From Cryomorpha ignava (GTDB taxonomy: Bacteria; Bacteroidota; Bacteroidia; Flavobacteriales_D; Cryomorphaceae), in the NCBI RefSeq assembly GCF_010686655.1, contig NZ_JAAGVY010000034.1:1-53945 (forward strand): a DNA stretch of 53,945 nucleotides, in the 5' to 3' direction. This document shows positions 8,700 through 17,044 of this stretch, one piece after another. The notes under the pieces were generated by a model. It saw only the letters and a program-made list of their open reading frames with translations, was not told the origin of the DNA and did not search any database. The number at the start of each line of letters is the position of its first letter. Position 1 is the stretch's first letter. The position numbers were made by a program, and so were the translations under genes.

Positions 8700-9152
8700 T
8701 CAGAAATCGATTTTCATTACTTCAGACTTTTCAAGCTTAAATACGGCATCGCTCCATTTTGGAGGACCAAAATTCGCCGGTGCATTATTCGAAAAGGCAA
8801 AAGGCTCCTTTGGGTAACCTACAAAATTCTTGTCCAGAATCTTATTTCCATTTAAATCCTGAAAGAATGCAATGGCATAAGTGCCTTTAGGAAGTTCAAT
8901 AATATGCGCAAAATCAGCTTTCCCATTCGTTTTTGCCGCAAAATCCATGAAAGGCTTATCACCTAAAAAATTATCAGACTTATTATAAACCGCGATGAGA
9001 ACCACACTTTCATCGTCATTTTCAAGACCTGTAAATTGAAGTTCAAGTTTGTGGACATCCTGTGATTGACCAACAGAAATATTTAGAAGCAAAAACAAAA
9101 GCAATAATACCGGAAGGATTTTAGAAAAGAAGTGAGAATTTAAAAGAATCAT
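8700..9152 (-). CDS. DUF2141 domain-containing exported protein
   Basis: A 150-residue protein with a strongly hydrophobic signal segment at residues 8-28. The mature part matches the DUF2141 pattern: VLIAVYNKSDNF near the start, then LPKGTYAIAFFQDLNGNKILDKNFVGYPKEPFAFSNN. The DLNGNKILDKN stretch looks like a calcium-binding loop. Function is unknown; such proteins are small secreted beta-sandwich proteins found widely in Bacteroidota. A perfect -7 box on the minus strand at 9214-9221 gives a leader of about 55 nt. Confidence 0.82.
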   Translation of the reverse strand: MILLNSHFFSKILPVLLLLFLLLNISVGQSQDVHKLELQFTGLENDDESVVLIAVYNKSDNFLGDKPFMDFAAKTNGKADFAHIIELPKGTYAIAFFQDLNGNKILDKNFVGYPKEPFAFSNNAPANFGPPKWSDAVFKLEKSEVMKIDF

Positions 9153-9332
9153 ATTTTATTTTTAGTTAGAACATCAATGATGTCAATATGTTCAGAGACG
9201 AATTGAACATTTTCAAAGATAATTTCCACTTTATTTGCGACTAAGAGGCAACTCTGAAAATAGTTCTCGTCTACAATCCGCTAACTCGTTTTTGTAGCGA
9301 GTGAAATAAGATGCTTAATTACATAAGTTATC
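9153..9332 (+). ncRNA. Possible small RNA upstream of a plus-strand terminator
   Basis: A strong plus-strand terminator at 9333-9366 lies between a divergent promoter and the lipoprotein gene, so it does not end any listed gene. The preceding stretch has mutually exclusive short stems, CTACAA/TTGTAG (9271-9276 with 9292-9297) and ACTCG/CGAGT (9284-9288 with 9298-9302). This is consistent with a small RNA or a transcription attenuator for the gene at 9479. No promoter was located with confidence, and the family is not recognised. Confidence 0.3.
9214..9221 (-). promoter_or_regulatory. -7 element TATCTTTG of the DUF2141 gene
   Basis: A perfect TAnnTTTG match on the minus strand. Transcription would begin near 9208, leaving about 55 nt before the start codon at 9152. 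Confidence 0.5.
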
Positions 9333-9366
9333 AAAATGCCCGATACCAGACGGGCATTTTTTTTTG
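9333..9366 (+). terminator. Rho-independent terminator, orphan
   Basis: The arms AAAATGCCCG and CGGGCATTTT form a 10-bp perfect stem with an 8-base loop, followed by a long T run. It points away from the DUF2141 gene and sits about 110 nt before the lipoprotein start. Confidence 0.8.
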
Positions 9367-9478
9367 CTCAAAAGTAGCCTTTAAGCTTTGATTCCACATT
9401 TTGTTTAGCTTCAAAAGTTAAAAAATCTATAATTAACTTCAAATATCTTATATTCGCCCCCGAAAAAATAAAACATAT

Positions 9479-10384
9479 ATGAAATTGATCAACAAATTTT
9501 TAATTGGCAGTCTCTGCCTGGGATTGTTAACATTCACATCGTGTACTAAAGGAGATGATGATGGACCGGCTGAACCGGAATATCAAGGAACGCTAACTGG
9601 CGACCTAACAATTATAGGTAATCCGGAAGCAACAGTTTACACAGCTACCAGTATTACGGCAACGCATGATACAAGTGGGTTTTCTGCTGCGCCAGTTAAA
9701 ATAGAAGTAGTAAATTCTTCCGGTGTAAAGATTACTATTCAATTAACTGATACTACCGCCCAATTAGCGCCTTATGTTTTACGTCGCAGCGGTTCAAACT
9801 TATCTACTATTAAGTTGAGCGCAAATGGTGAAACATATACTACCCGAACGGATGATATTCCAGGCGAAGATAATGGCTTAATAACTATTACTGACGGTGG
9901 AGCTGATGATGGAATTTTACGTGGTAATATTATCCTTTTGAAATGGTTTAAAGTTAAAACAACCGGACCTGATTCGTTAGTGGCCTTAATGCAAAACGGT
10001 AGTTTTGAAGTGCCGCTTGTGCGCAAAGGTTTTACTTTCGAGCCTGGCGATGCTACTGTTTCGGCTAAGATAAACGGTGCTGCCTTTAATCCTATTGCAA
10101 CCAATAAATTTGGCTTTACACTGATATCCTCATCTGCAACAGGAGAAATGCTTTCTGTAGAGCTACCAGACAATACTACCGTAGGTGAGCACGCCTTAAA
10201 TGAATCTTCAGATTATGCCGTGGATTATACTAGTGGAAGTACTTTGTACAATTCAGAGGGTACAATCAATGTTACTGCTTTTGATGCAAATGCAGGTACT
10301 GCAACGGGAACTTTCCAGTTTACAGCTACTCCCACCTCAGGTGGAACAGCAGTTTCAGTAACAGAAGGAGCCTTTACTTTCTAA
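9479..10384 (+). CDS. Hypothetical lipoprotein, 301 aa
   Basis: The N-terminus is a lipoprotein signal peptide with lipobox LTFTSC (Cys22), followed by the acidic stretch TKGDDDGPAEPEYQG. The acidic residues just after the cysteine resemble the surface-export signal of Bacteroidota lipoproteins. The rest is Thr, Ser, Gly and Asn rich and likely all-beta, with two loosely similar halves. No catalytic motif is seen. It is probably an outer-membrane or surface lipoprotein of unknown role. It is transcribed alone and ends at a strong terminator. Confidence 0.75.
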   Translation: MKLINKFLIGSLCLGLLTFTSCTKGDDDGPAEPEYQGTLTGDLTIIGNPEATVYTATSITATHDTSGFSAAPVKIEVVNSSGVKITIQLTDTTAQLAPYVLRRSGSNLSTIKLSANGETYTTRTDDIPGEDNGLITITDGGADDGILRGNIILLKWFKVKTTGPDSLVALMQNGSFEVPLVRKGFTFEPGDATVSAKINGAAFNPIATNKFGFTLISSSATGEMLSVELPDNTTVGEHALNESSDYAVDYTSGSTLYNSEGTINVTAFDANAGTATGTFQFTATPTSGGTAVSVTEGAFTF

Positions 10385-10406
10385 AATTAATGATTGAATT
10401 CATACT

Positions 10407-10446
10407 AAAAAGTGCGACATCCATTAGAGTGTCGCACTTTTTTTTT
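10407..10446 (+). terminator. Rho-independent terminator after the lipoprotein gene
   Basis: The arms AAAGTGCGACA and TGTCGCACTTT form an 11-bp perfect stem with a 10-base loop, followed by T9. It lies about 25 nt after the lipoprotein stop. Confidence 0.9.
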
Positions 10447-10497
10447 AAGCATTTTTATCAAGTGATGTGATCTACCATTTACAAAATATATAAATAG

Positions 10498-11022
10498 ATG
10501 GCAAAAGAAACGGCATTTGGCAGAGATTCTGATTATCAAACTTTCGCACTACTCGGCCAGGAAATTGGACAAACCCGGAATAAAAAGGCATTGGCAAACC
10601 AAATTCAATTTTTAACGAGCGATAATATAATTGACTCGCAGCGTGCTGCAACTGTTCTTCACCATGCCAGCAATCTGGCTCCCGATTTATTTCTCAAACA
10701 TCTCGACAAGCTCATCGCGGTAATCGAAAACCCCATTCACGATTCAGGTCCGCGAATGGTGATGCGCGTATGTATGCATATCGAAATTCCCGAAAAACAT
10801 TCAGGAACCATTGTTAATTTGGCTTTTCAATATTTGGGAAATCCAAAAACACCCGTGGCAATTAAAGTGAATGCCATGTATGTAATCGCCAATCAGGCAA
10901 ATAAGTATCCTGAACTTACCACAGAATTGAAAGCTTGTATTGTGAACCAATATGAAAGAGAATTACCGGCATTTAAGTCTTGTGTCAGAAAATTATCCAA
11001 ACAGCTAAACTTTCGAATATGA
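10498..11022 (+). CDS. Helical HEAT-like repeat protein, function unknown
   Basis: A 174-residue cytosolic protein made of successive amphipathic helices, for example QRAATVLHHASNLAPDLFLKHL and VAIKVNAMYVIANQANKYPEL. The spacing resembles HEAT or ARM-type repeats, which usually act as scaffolds. There is no signal peptide and no catalytic motif. It lies between a terminator and the GT39-like gene on the same strand, with about 130 nt to the latter, so its functional partner cannot be inferred. Confidence 0.65.
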   Translation: MAKETAFGRDSDYQTFALLGQEIGQTRNKKALANQIQFLTSDNIIDSQRAATVLHHASNLAPDLFLKHLDKLIAVIENPIHDSGPRMVMRVCMHIEIPEKHSGTIVNLAFQYLGNPKTPVAIKVNAMYVIANQANKYPELTTELKACIVNQYERELPAFKSCVRKLSKQLNFRI

Positions 11023-11155
11023 GATTAATCAGCTACTTTGATTGATTATCCTTAGGGTATGACCATCCTAATATTCTTTCCAGATTGCAAAAGCGCACAA
11101 ATCTTTAACCATACTCTACAATTATTCCGAAATTCATCGATTTTATTGAAGTAGC

Positions 11156-13075
11156 ATGAAAATTTCAAATAAGGCAATTCTTTTTTTCATACTGATTGTC
11201 GCGTGTGTATTCCGGTTTTATGATTTTGCACATATTCCGTTTACGCATGATGAATTTAGCGCCTTATTCAGAACCCGCTTCTCATCGTTTCACGAGCTGA
11301 TAGAAAGAGGTGTACGTCCTGACGGGCATCCTGCCGGGGTGCAGGTATTCTTGTATTTCTGGTCAAAAATTGTGGGATGGAATACCTGGCTTATCAAATT
11401 ACCATTTGCAGTGGCTGGTGTTTTATCAATTTTATTGATGTACCGCATTGCCACACTCTGGTATAATGAGACTGTGGGAATAATATCGGCTGCATTTCTC
11501 GCGGTAATGCAAATAATGGTCATGTATGCACAAATTGCGCGACCTTATATTTCGGGTCACTTTTTTGTGCTTCTAATGGTCTTTTTCTGGTCGCTGATGA
11601 TTCTAAAACCGGATAAAACCTTTTTGAGAAACAGTATCCTCTTTGTGCTTTCTGCAGCTCTGTGCGCTTATAACCATCATTTTAGCCTGCTTATGGCCGC
11701 CATTGTAGGTTTTACCGGTCTCTTTTTGATTCAGCGCAAATATCTCGGGTGGTACATTCTAAGCGGAGTTGCCATTTTCGCTCTTTACATTCCTCACCTC
11801 TCTATTTTATTCTCTCAATTAGAAATTGGTGGAATAGAAAGCTGGCTGGCCAAACCTACCCCATCATTCTTTCCGCTCTATCTCGGATATTTGTTTAATT
11901 ATTCGGTATTAATGTACGGTCTGGTGGGCGCAATTATGGCGGGTGGCTTTTTTACAATTAAAAAGGCTGATTTTTCCTTGAAGAAGTTTCTCTTGTTTCT
12001 CACCTTTTTCATTCTCCCGGCTTTAATCGGCTATTTCTACTCTGTTTATTCCAGTGCTGTATTGCAATACTCGGTACTCATATTCAGCACGCCTTTCATA
12101 TTATTTTTGCTTTTTGGGCATATCTCAAATCAAAAACCGGTTGTTAATGCAGTGCTCACACTTATTATTCTTGCTATTGGCGGATATGCGTTGATATACA
12201 AGCGAGAACATTATCGAGTTTTTTATGATTCGCCCTACGAAAAAATTATTGATGATGCCCAAAAAGTCAATTCACAATTTCCCGGTACGCCCATTCTCAT
12301 ACATTCTCATCACGCTATTACAGACTACTATTTGGATGAGAACACTTTCAGCATTCCATTTACCTGGTTAGACTCATTGCCAACAACGGCTCAACTTATC
12401 TTATTTTTAGATAGTGCCTCGAAAGTATCAAATACCTTCTATTATGGCCATCTATCAGAAAATGATTCCAAAACAATTCCCATAATTCGGGATTACTTTC
12501 CTGAAATAAAGTGGCAGAGCAATTACTTCAACGCTTCAACATATCTATTTTCGAAAGGTGAAAAAATGAAAACCAAAAATGTAGTGTTGGATTTTGAGAC
12601 TGCTGAAACTAAAAATTGGTCAAATTTCGATTTAAATTATGTTGTAGAAACGGACATATTAAACGAATCCCATGCCTACAAAGTAGATAGCACTATAGAA
12701 TGGTCGGTTTCATTTCATGAAAATCTCAGTTTCTTTTCGCCCCAAAAGAATGACTTTATTGACATTGCTCTTTCCGGTTATTTTGAAAAATCACCAAAGG
12801 AAACCCTTGTTGTTGCCACTTTAAAAAATGATGAGACAACTGTTTACTGGGGTGCATCAGGCTTTCATGATTTTCTAACGTCCGATATTTTTCCTCAGCA
12901 AGTGAAAGCACACCTTACGATAAAGCTCTCTGACGTTCAAGGCATTGAGAAACAAACCGCTCTAACCGTTTTTTTATGGAACAAAGGAGAATCTCAATTT
13001 CTGATAGATGATTTTGAAATAGCGCGAAGAGCTGGAAATCGCGTTTTGTACGGTCTGGGCGAGCAAATTGAATAG
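11156..13075 (+). CDS. Membrane glycosyltransferase, GT39/ArnT-like (GT-C fold)
   Basis: This 639-residue protein has about ten transmembrane helices in residues 1-350 and a soluble C-terminal domain of about 290 residues. The first periplasmic loop has FTHDEFSALFRTRFSSFHEL, the acidic pair typical of GT-C enzymes, followed by RPDGHPAG, as in the PMT/ArnT/RgtA group. Such enzymes transfer a sugar from a polyprenyl-phosphate donor to lipid or protein acceptors on the periplasmic face. The C-terminal domain (VVLDFETAETKNWSNF onward) looks like a beta-sandwich carbohydrate-binding module and is an unusual extension. The acceptor is unknown. Confidence 0.78.
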   Translation: MKISNKAILFFILIVACVFRFYDFAHIPFTHDEFSALFRTRFSSFHELIERGVRPDGHPAGVQVFLYFWSKIVGWNTWLIKLPFAVAGVLSILLMYRIATLWYNETVGIISAAFLAVMQIMVMYAQIARPYISGHFFVLLMVFFWSLMILKPDKTFLRNSILFVLSAALCAYNHHFSLLMAAIVGFTGLFLIQRKYLGWYILSGVAIFALYIPHLSILFSQLEIGGIESWLAKPTPSFFPLYLGYLFNYSVLMYGLVGAIMAGGFFTIKKADFSLKKFLLFLTFFILPALIGYFYSVYSSAVLQYSVLIFSTPFILFLLFGHISNQKPVVNAVLTLIILAIGGYALIYKREHYRVFYDSPYEKIIDDAQKVNSQFPGTPILIHSHHAITDYYLDENTFSIPFTWLDSLPTTAQLILFLDSASKVSNTFYYGHLSENDSKTIPIIRDYFPEIKWQSNYFNASTYLFSKGEKMKTKNVVLDFETAETKNWSNFDLNYVVETDILNESHAYKVDSTIEWSVSFHENLSFFSPQKNDFIDIALSGYFEKSPKETLVVATLKNDETTVYWGASGFHDFLTSDIFPQQVKAHLTIKLSDVQGIEKQTALTVFLWNKGESQFLIDDFEIARRAGNRVLYGLGEQIE

Positions 13076-13216
13076 TTTGCAGAGCTTCGATTCTTCGATA
13101 ATAGAGAATCGCGACCTTATAAATTCGATTCACATCTATTTGCATAACATTCTGCACTATTCTTTGTTAAAACCTAACAAAGCCGTATTTTTACCTCATT
13201 AAAAACATTCAGAATT

Positions 13217-14164
13217 ATGACAATCGAAGAACGCGAGCGCGAATTTCAGGAGAAGATAGATAGTGGACAGAAAATAGAACCAAAAGAATGGATGCCTGAT
13301 GAATATCGGCGACAGCTTATAAGAATGATTGGTCAGCATGCACATTCCGAAATTGTGGGAATGCTGCCTGAGGGCAATTGGATAACACGCGCTCCAAGCC
13401 TTCGCCGAAAGGCGGTGCTACTTGCCAAAGTGCAAGATGAAGCCGGTCATGGTCTTTATCTATACAGTGCTGCTGAAACACTCGGTATTGACAGACAAAC
13501 AATGATTAACCAACTCATTACTGGAAAAGCGAAATACAGCAGCATATTTAATTATCCCACCACTTCGTGGGCAGATATGGGTGCAATAGGCTGGCTTGTT
13601 GATGGCGCTGCCATAGTAAATCAAACTATGCTTGCCCGCGGATCTTATGGTCCATATTCACGCGCTATGGTGCGTATTTGCAAAGAAGAAAGTTTCCACA
13701 ACCGCCAGGGGTATGAAATCATTTATCAATTGGCTAATGGAAGCGAAGCGCAGAAAAAAATGGCGCAAGACTCGCTAAACAGATGGTGGGGACCGTCTAT
13801 GCAAATGCTCGGGCCGTCTGATGCTGATTCAACGAACAGCGCAGTAACAATGAACTGGAAAATAAAAGTTGAAAGTAATGATACCGTGCGCCAGCGCTTT
13901 ATTGACCGAACTGTTCCACAGGCGCATGCCGCAGGTTTAACCATTCCCGATCCGGATTTGAAATACAATGAAGAAACCGAGCACTGGGAAATCGGTGAAA
14001 TAGACTGGGATGAGTTTTATAAAGTCATAAAAGGATACGGCCCTTGCAATGCCAAGCGCATGAAAGCCCGAAACGAGGCAGAAGAGCAAGGTAAATGGGT
14101 GCGCGAAGCCGCCGCAGCTTACGCGAATAAGAAATCGAAAAAACAAGAAAAACAGGTAGCCTAG
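13217..14164 (+). CDS. paaA: 1,2-phenylacetyl-CoA epoxidase, catalytic subunit A
   Basis: PaaA is the di-iron oxygenase subunit that converts phenylacetyl-CoA to the ring 1,2-epoxide with O2 and electrons from PaaE. At 315 residues it has family length. The N-terminus [27 protein letters not shown] and the ligand-bearing helices [12 protein letters not shown] and [14 protein letters not shown] are clear; the EAGH and ESFH segments supply Glu and His to the metal. The C-terminal [15 protein letters not shown] is also typical. It is the first gene of the paaABCD run, 34 nt before paaB. A TATTTTTA box upstream is one base off the promoter consensus. Confidence 0.96.
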   Translation: MTIEEREREFQEKIDSGQKIEPKEWMPDEYRRQLIRMIGQHAHSEIVGMLPEGNWITRAPSLRRKAVLLAKVQDEAGHGLYLYSAAETLGIDRQTMINQLITGKAKYSSIFNYPTTSWADMGAIGWLVDGAAIVNQTMLARGSYGPYSRAMVRICKEESFHNRQGYEIIYQLANGSEAQKKMAQDSLNRWWGPSMQMLGPSDADSTNSAVTMNWKIKVESNDTVRQRFIDRTVPQAHAAGLTIPDPDLKYNEETEHWEIGEIDWDEFYKVIKGYGPCNAKRMKARNEAEEQGKWVREAAAAYANKKSKKQEKQVA

Positions 14165-14197
14165 ATTAGGCTTATACTTATAGTAAAGCACAGAATA

Positions 14198-14503
14198 ATG
14201 ACAGATCAAAAAAACGATAATAGCGAGCAAGGCATTCTCTGGGAAGTATTTGTACAAGCCAAGCCTGGTTTGGCGCATAAGCACTCAGGAAGCCTTCACG
14301 CCACCGATGCGGAAATGGCGCTAAAAAGTGCACGCGATGTGTATACGCGCCGCAGCGAAGGGGTGAGCATTTGGGTGGTTCCGGCTACCGAAATTACAGC
14401 CACTACCGAAGGTGATTCAGATTCGTTTTTTGATCCTGCCGACGATAAAGTTTATCGCCATCCTACGTTTTACACCGTTCCTGAAGGAGTAAAATACCTC
14501 TAA
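14198..14503 (+). CDS. paaB: 1,2-phenylacetyl-CoA epoxidase subunit B
   Basis: This 101-residue protein has the PaaB pattern: WEVFVQAKPGLAHKHSGSLH near the start, DAEMALKSARDVYTRRSEG in the middle and a YRHPTFYTVPEGVKYL end. PaaB is non-catalytic and bridges PaaAC heterodimers in the epoxidase complex. It ends 3 nt before paaC. Confidence 0.95.
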   Translation: MTDQKNDNSEQGILWEVFVQAKPGLAHKHSGSLHATDAEMALKSARDVYTRRSEGVSIWVVPATEITATTEGDSDSFFDPADDKVYRHPTFYTVPEGVKYL

Positions 14504-14506
14504 GAA

Positions 14507-15271
14507 ATGACCGAAGAAAAAGCTTTATATAATTACCTTATCAGATTGGGCGACAATGCCTTAATACTTGGACAGAGACTTGGAGAATGGTGCGGACACG
14601 CTCACCAGTTAGAATCTGATATTGCCCTTACTAATGTTGCGCTTGACCAAATTGGTCAGGCCAGACTTTTGCTCTCTGAAGCAGCAAACCTGCAAGGTGA
14701 AGGAAAGTCTGAAGACCATCTGGCTTTTCACCGAGATGAGCAGGATTTTAGAAATAACCTCTTGGTAGAAATGGAAAATGGCGATTTTGGGCAGACTATT
14801 ACACGCCAGTTTCTTTTTGATGTATATCAATATCATTTGCTAAAAGCATTTTGTAAAAGCGAAAATGATTTTTTGAAAGCTTTTGCTGAAAAGAGCATAA
14901 AGGAAGTTACTTACCACCGCAGCCTAAGCCGCGACTGGATGGTACGCCTGGGTGATGGAACAGAAAATAGCCACCAGAAAATGCAGGATGCCATAAATCT
15001 TCTATGGCAGTATACCGGCGAACTTTTTGAAATGGATGAATCCGACGAAGTGCTAATGGAAGCGGGGATAGTTCCAGATTTAAGCGAGATTAAATCCATT
15101 TGGGATAAAGAGGTGAAGACTGTAATTGATGAAGCAACGCTTGCTATTCCCGATACGCGTGGATTTATGGCAACGGGTGCACGTAAAAAAGGTGAACATA
15201 CAGAGTATATGGGTTATATTTTGTCAGAAATGCAATACTTGCCTCGATCTATGCCCGATGCAAAGTGGTAG
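14507..15271 (+). CDS. paaC: 1,2-phenylacetyl-CoA epoxidase subunit C
   Basis: PaaC (254 residues) is the structural partner of PaaA in the phenylacetyl-CoA epoxidase. Visible family features are LGDNALILGQRLGEWCGHAHQLESDIALTNVALDQIGQARLLL at the N-terminus, EVTYHRSLSRDWMVRLGDGTEES-like sequence near residue 145 and the RKKGEHTEYMGYILSEMQ end. It shares the ferritin-like fold with PaaA but is thought to lack the catalytic metal site. It follows paaB directly; paaD begins 61 nt later. Confidence 0.95.
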   Translation: MTEEKALYNYLIRLGDNALILGQRLGEWCGHAHQLESDIALTNVALDQIGQARLLLSEAANLQGEGKSEDHLAFHRDEQDFRNNLLVEMENGDFGQTITRQFLFDVYQYHLLKAFCKSENDFLKAFAEKSIKEVTYHRSLSRDWMVRLGDGTENSHQKMQDAINLLWQYTGELFEMDESDEVLMEAGIVPDLSEIKSIWDKEVKTVIDEATLAIPDTRGFMATGARKKGEHTEYMGYILSEMQYLPRSMPDAKW

Positions 15272-15332
15272 TCCGACGCTGCAAATTAGATTGAAAAGGA
15301 CGTCAGTTTCCGCTTGAAATACGATTTATTCT

Positions 15333-15815
15333 ATGGACGAAAAAAAGATATATGAAATTCTTGAGTCTGTAAAAGATCCTGAAATTCCTGTGCTTAGCAT
15401 TGCCGACCTCGGCATTTTGAGAAATGTCGAAATTTCTGAAGAAGGTAAACTTATCGTCACAATTACCCCCACTTACAGCGGTTGTCCCGCGATGGATACG
15501 ATTGAAAAAGATATTCTAAAAGCGCTAAATTCAGAAGGGTACGACGCCGAAATCAAAACCAGCATCTCCCCTGCCTGGACTACCGACTGGCTTACCAAGA
15601 AGGGAAGAAAAAATCTGGAAGAATACGGAATAGCTCCACCGGCTGAAAGTACTACTGATAAATCTTTTCTCACAGGTTCGCATAAAGAACTTCGCTGCCC
15701 CCAGTGCAAAAGCACCGATACCGAAATGATCTCACACTTTGGCAGTACAGCCTGCAAGGCACTCTATAAATGCAAAGATTGCCTTGAGCCCTTTGATTAT
15801 TTTAAGTGTATTTAG
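15333..15815 (+). CDS. paaD: PaaD, Fe-S assembly factor for the epoxidase reductase
   Basis: A 160-residue protein with an N-terminal MIP18/DUF59 domain (ESVKDPEIPVLSIADLGIL, then TYSGCPAMD) and a C-terminal zinc-ribbon-like part with CPQCKS, an ACKALYKC segment and CKDC. This is the PaaD architecture. PaaD is required for epoxidase activity, probably by maturing the 2Fe-2S centre of PaaE. In many clusters paaE follows directly; here the next 450 bases hold only a 42-codon ORF and then paaG. Confidence 0.93.
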   Translation: MDEKKIYEILESVKDPEIPVLSIADLGILRNVEISEEGKLIVTITPTYSGCPAMDTIEKDILKALNSEGYDAEIKTSISPAWTTDWLTKKGRKNLEEYGIAPPAESTTDKSFLTGSHKELRCPQCKSTDTEMISHFGSTACKALYKCKDCLEPFDYFKCI

Positions 15816-16001
15816 TACAATTTATTATTACTGTGGAACTATGCTAAAACGGAATCTCGCTCCAAGCCTTTCACAGAAGCATATAAGTCTTTATTTCCAA
15901 TACATTTACGATTGCCTGTTCATTTTTTTGTCTTGTTCACGTTTCGTGAACGGTTCTAAAAAGTGAACACGATAATAAACAAAAATAACAGGTTTAAGAT
16001 T
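15816..16001. other. Gap in the paa cluster with a palindrome
   Basis: This stretch has no gene-sized ORF and lies where paaE is often found. It contains the perfect palindrome at 15935-15951 and a further GTGAAC at 15964-15969. No paaE remnant was recognised. Confidence 0.5.
15935..15951. promoter_or_regulatory. Perfect palindrome GTTCACG-TTT-CGTGAAC, candidate operator
   Basis: Two 7-bp arms are separated by three bases, the size of a TetR- or MarR-type operator. A half site GTGAAC follows at 15964. It lies upstream of the 42-codon ORF and of paaG, in the middle of the phenylacetate cluster, so a role in paa control is a plausible inference. No regulator gene is nearby. Confidence 0.45.
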
Positions 16002-16130
16002 ATGGAAGAACAATCAGCTTCTATAGACCAACCGGGCTTGCTTCTTCAAAAGTTTGCCATTGATAGCAAAGAGTCTTTAGAATCCATCAAAGAATTGCTG
16101 GATGAAATAATATACGGTATAAAAGAATAA
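16002..16130 (+). CDS. Small ORF, 42 aa, in the paa cluster
   Basis: The reading frame starts MEEQSASIDQPGLLLQKFAI and ends ELLDEIIYGIKE. It is acidic and likely a single amphipathic helix in the second half. Codon use (GAA, AAA, CTG, ATA) looks like that of the neighbours. It lies 51 nt after the candidate operator and about 137 nt before paaG, on the same strand. No family is recognised; it may be a small regulatory protein or a leader peptide, or it may not be translated. Confidence 0.4.
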   Translation: MEEQSASIDQPGLLLQKFAIDSKESLESIKELLDEIIYGIKE

Positions 16131-16240
16131 TATTCCACGCAGCGGGCCAATCCCTTTTTATTCATATCGCTTCCGCGAAAGCGTAAACCTATTTTAACTT
16201 TAAATGCGCCCCTTGCAAAGCAATTAAAAAACAATTCTAT

Positions 16241-16248
16241 TACCTTAG
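16241..16248 (+). promoter_or_regulatory. Probable -7 element TACCTTAG before paaG
   Basis: One base differs from TAnnTTTG. It lies 19 nt before the paaG start and would allow paaGHIJY to be transcribed apart from paaABCD. Confidence 0.35.
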
Positions 16249-16267
16249 CCGCATAAGCATTGTTAAT

Positions 16268-17044
16268 ATGAGTACCATAAAGTTTACAATAGAAAACGGA
16301 ATTGCACACATCGTGCTAAACCGGCCCGATGTATTTAACAGCTTTAATAAAGCCATGGCGCACGAAGTGCAGGAAGCTCTTGACCAATGTCAAAGCAATT
16401 CTGAAGTGCGTTGTGTCGTACTTTCGGGTGAGGGAAAAGCGTTCTGTGCAGGGCAGGATTTAAAGGAAGTTACAGATCCAAATGGCCCGCCGCTTACCAG
16501 TATCGTGCGCGACCATTACAACCCAATTATTGAAAAAATCAGAAATCTCAATAAGCCTGTTGTGGCCGCTGTAAATGGAGTAGCTGCCGGTGCCGGCGCA
16601 AATATTGCACTTGCCTGTGATATTGTTATTGCAAAAGAATCTGCAAGTTTTATACAGGCTTTTAGCAAAATAGGATTGATACCCGACAGTGGCGGAACTT
16701 TTTTTCTACCGCGGCTTATCGGTCTGCAGCGTGCATCGGCACTTATGATGCTTGGCGATAAAGTAAGCGCCGCCGATGGGGAAAAAATGGGAATGATCTA
16801 TAAAGCTGTAGCCGATACTGATTTTGAAAATACAATTAAAGAAACAAGTGAAAAACTTGCCGGCATGCCCACTGTGGGACTCGCTTATACAAAGAAAGCA
16901 TTGAATAAATCAATGCACAACGACCTTTCGGCACAGCTTACCCTCGAAGAGCAATTACAAACTAAGGCCGGAAGAACACACGATTACAAAGAAGGGGTCG
17001 ACGCCTTTTTAAATAAACGAAAACCCCTGTTTAAAGGAGAATAA
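16268..17044 (+). CDS. paaG: 2-(1,2-epoxy-1,2-dihydrophenyl)acetyl-CoA isomerase (crotonase family)
   Basis: A 258-residue crotonase-fold enzyme. It has the CoA-binding and oxyanion-hole segments AFCAGQDLKE and GVAAGAGANIALACDI, and the PaaG-like block AFSKIGLIPDSGGTFFLPRLIGLQRA with the catalytic acidic residue. PaaG isomerises the ring epoxide to the oxepin-CoA and also moves double bonds later in the pathway. It abuts paaH with no gap, the first of a series of overlapping genes. Other enoyl-CoA hydratases are similar, but the neighbourhood settles the call. Confidence 0.93.
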   Translation: MSTIKFTIENGIAHIVLNRPDVFNSFNKAMAHEVQEALDQCQSNSEVRCVVLSGEGKAFCAGQDLKEVTDPNGPPLTSIVRDHYNPIIEKIRNLNKPVVAAVNGVAAGAGANIALACDIVIAKESASFIQAFSKIGLIPDSGGTFFLPRLIGLQRASALMMLGDKVSAADGEKMGMIYKAVADTDFENTIKETSEKLAGMPTVGLAYTKKALNKSMHNDLSAQLTLEEQLQTKAGRTHDYKEGVDAFLNKRKPLFKGE

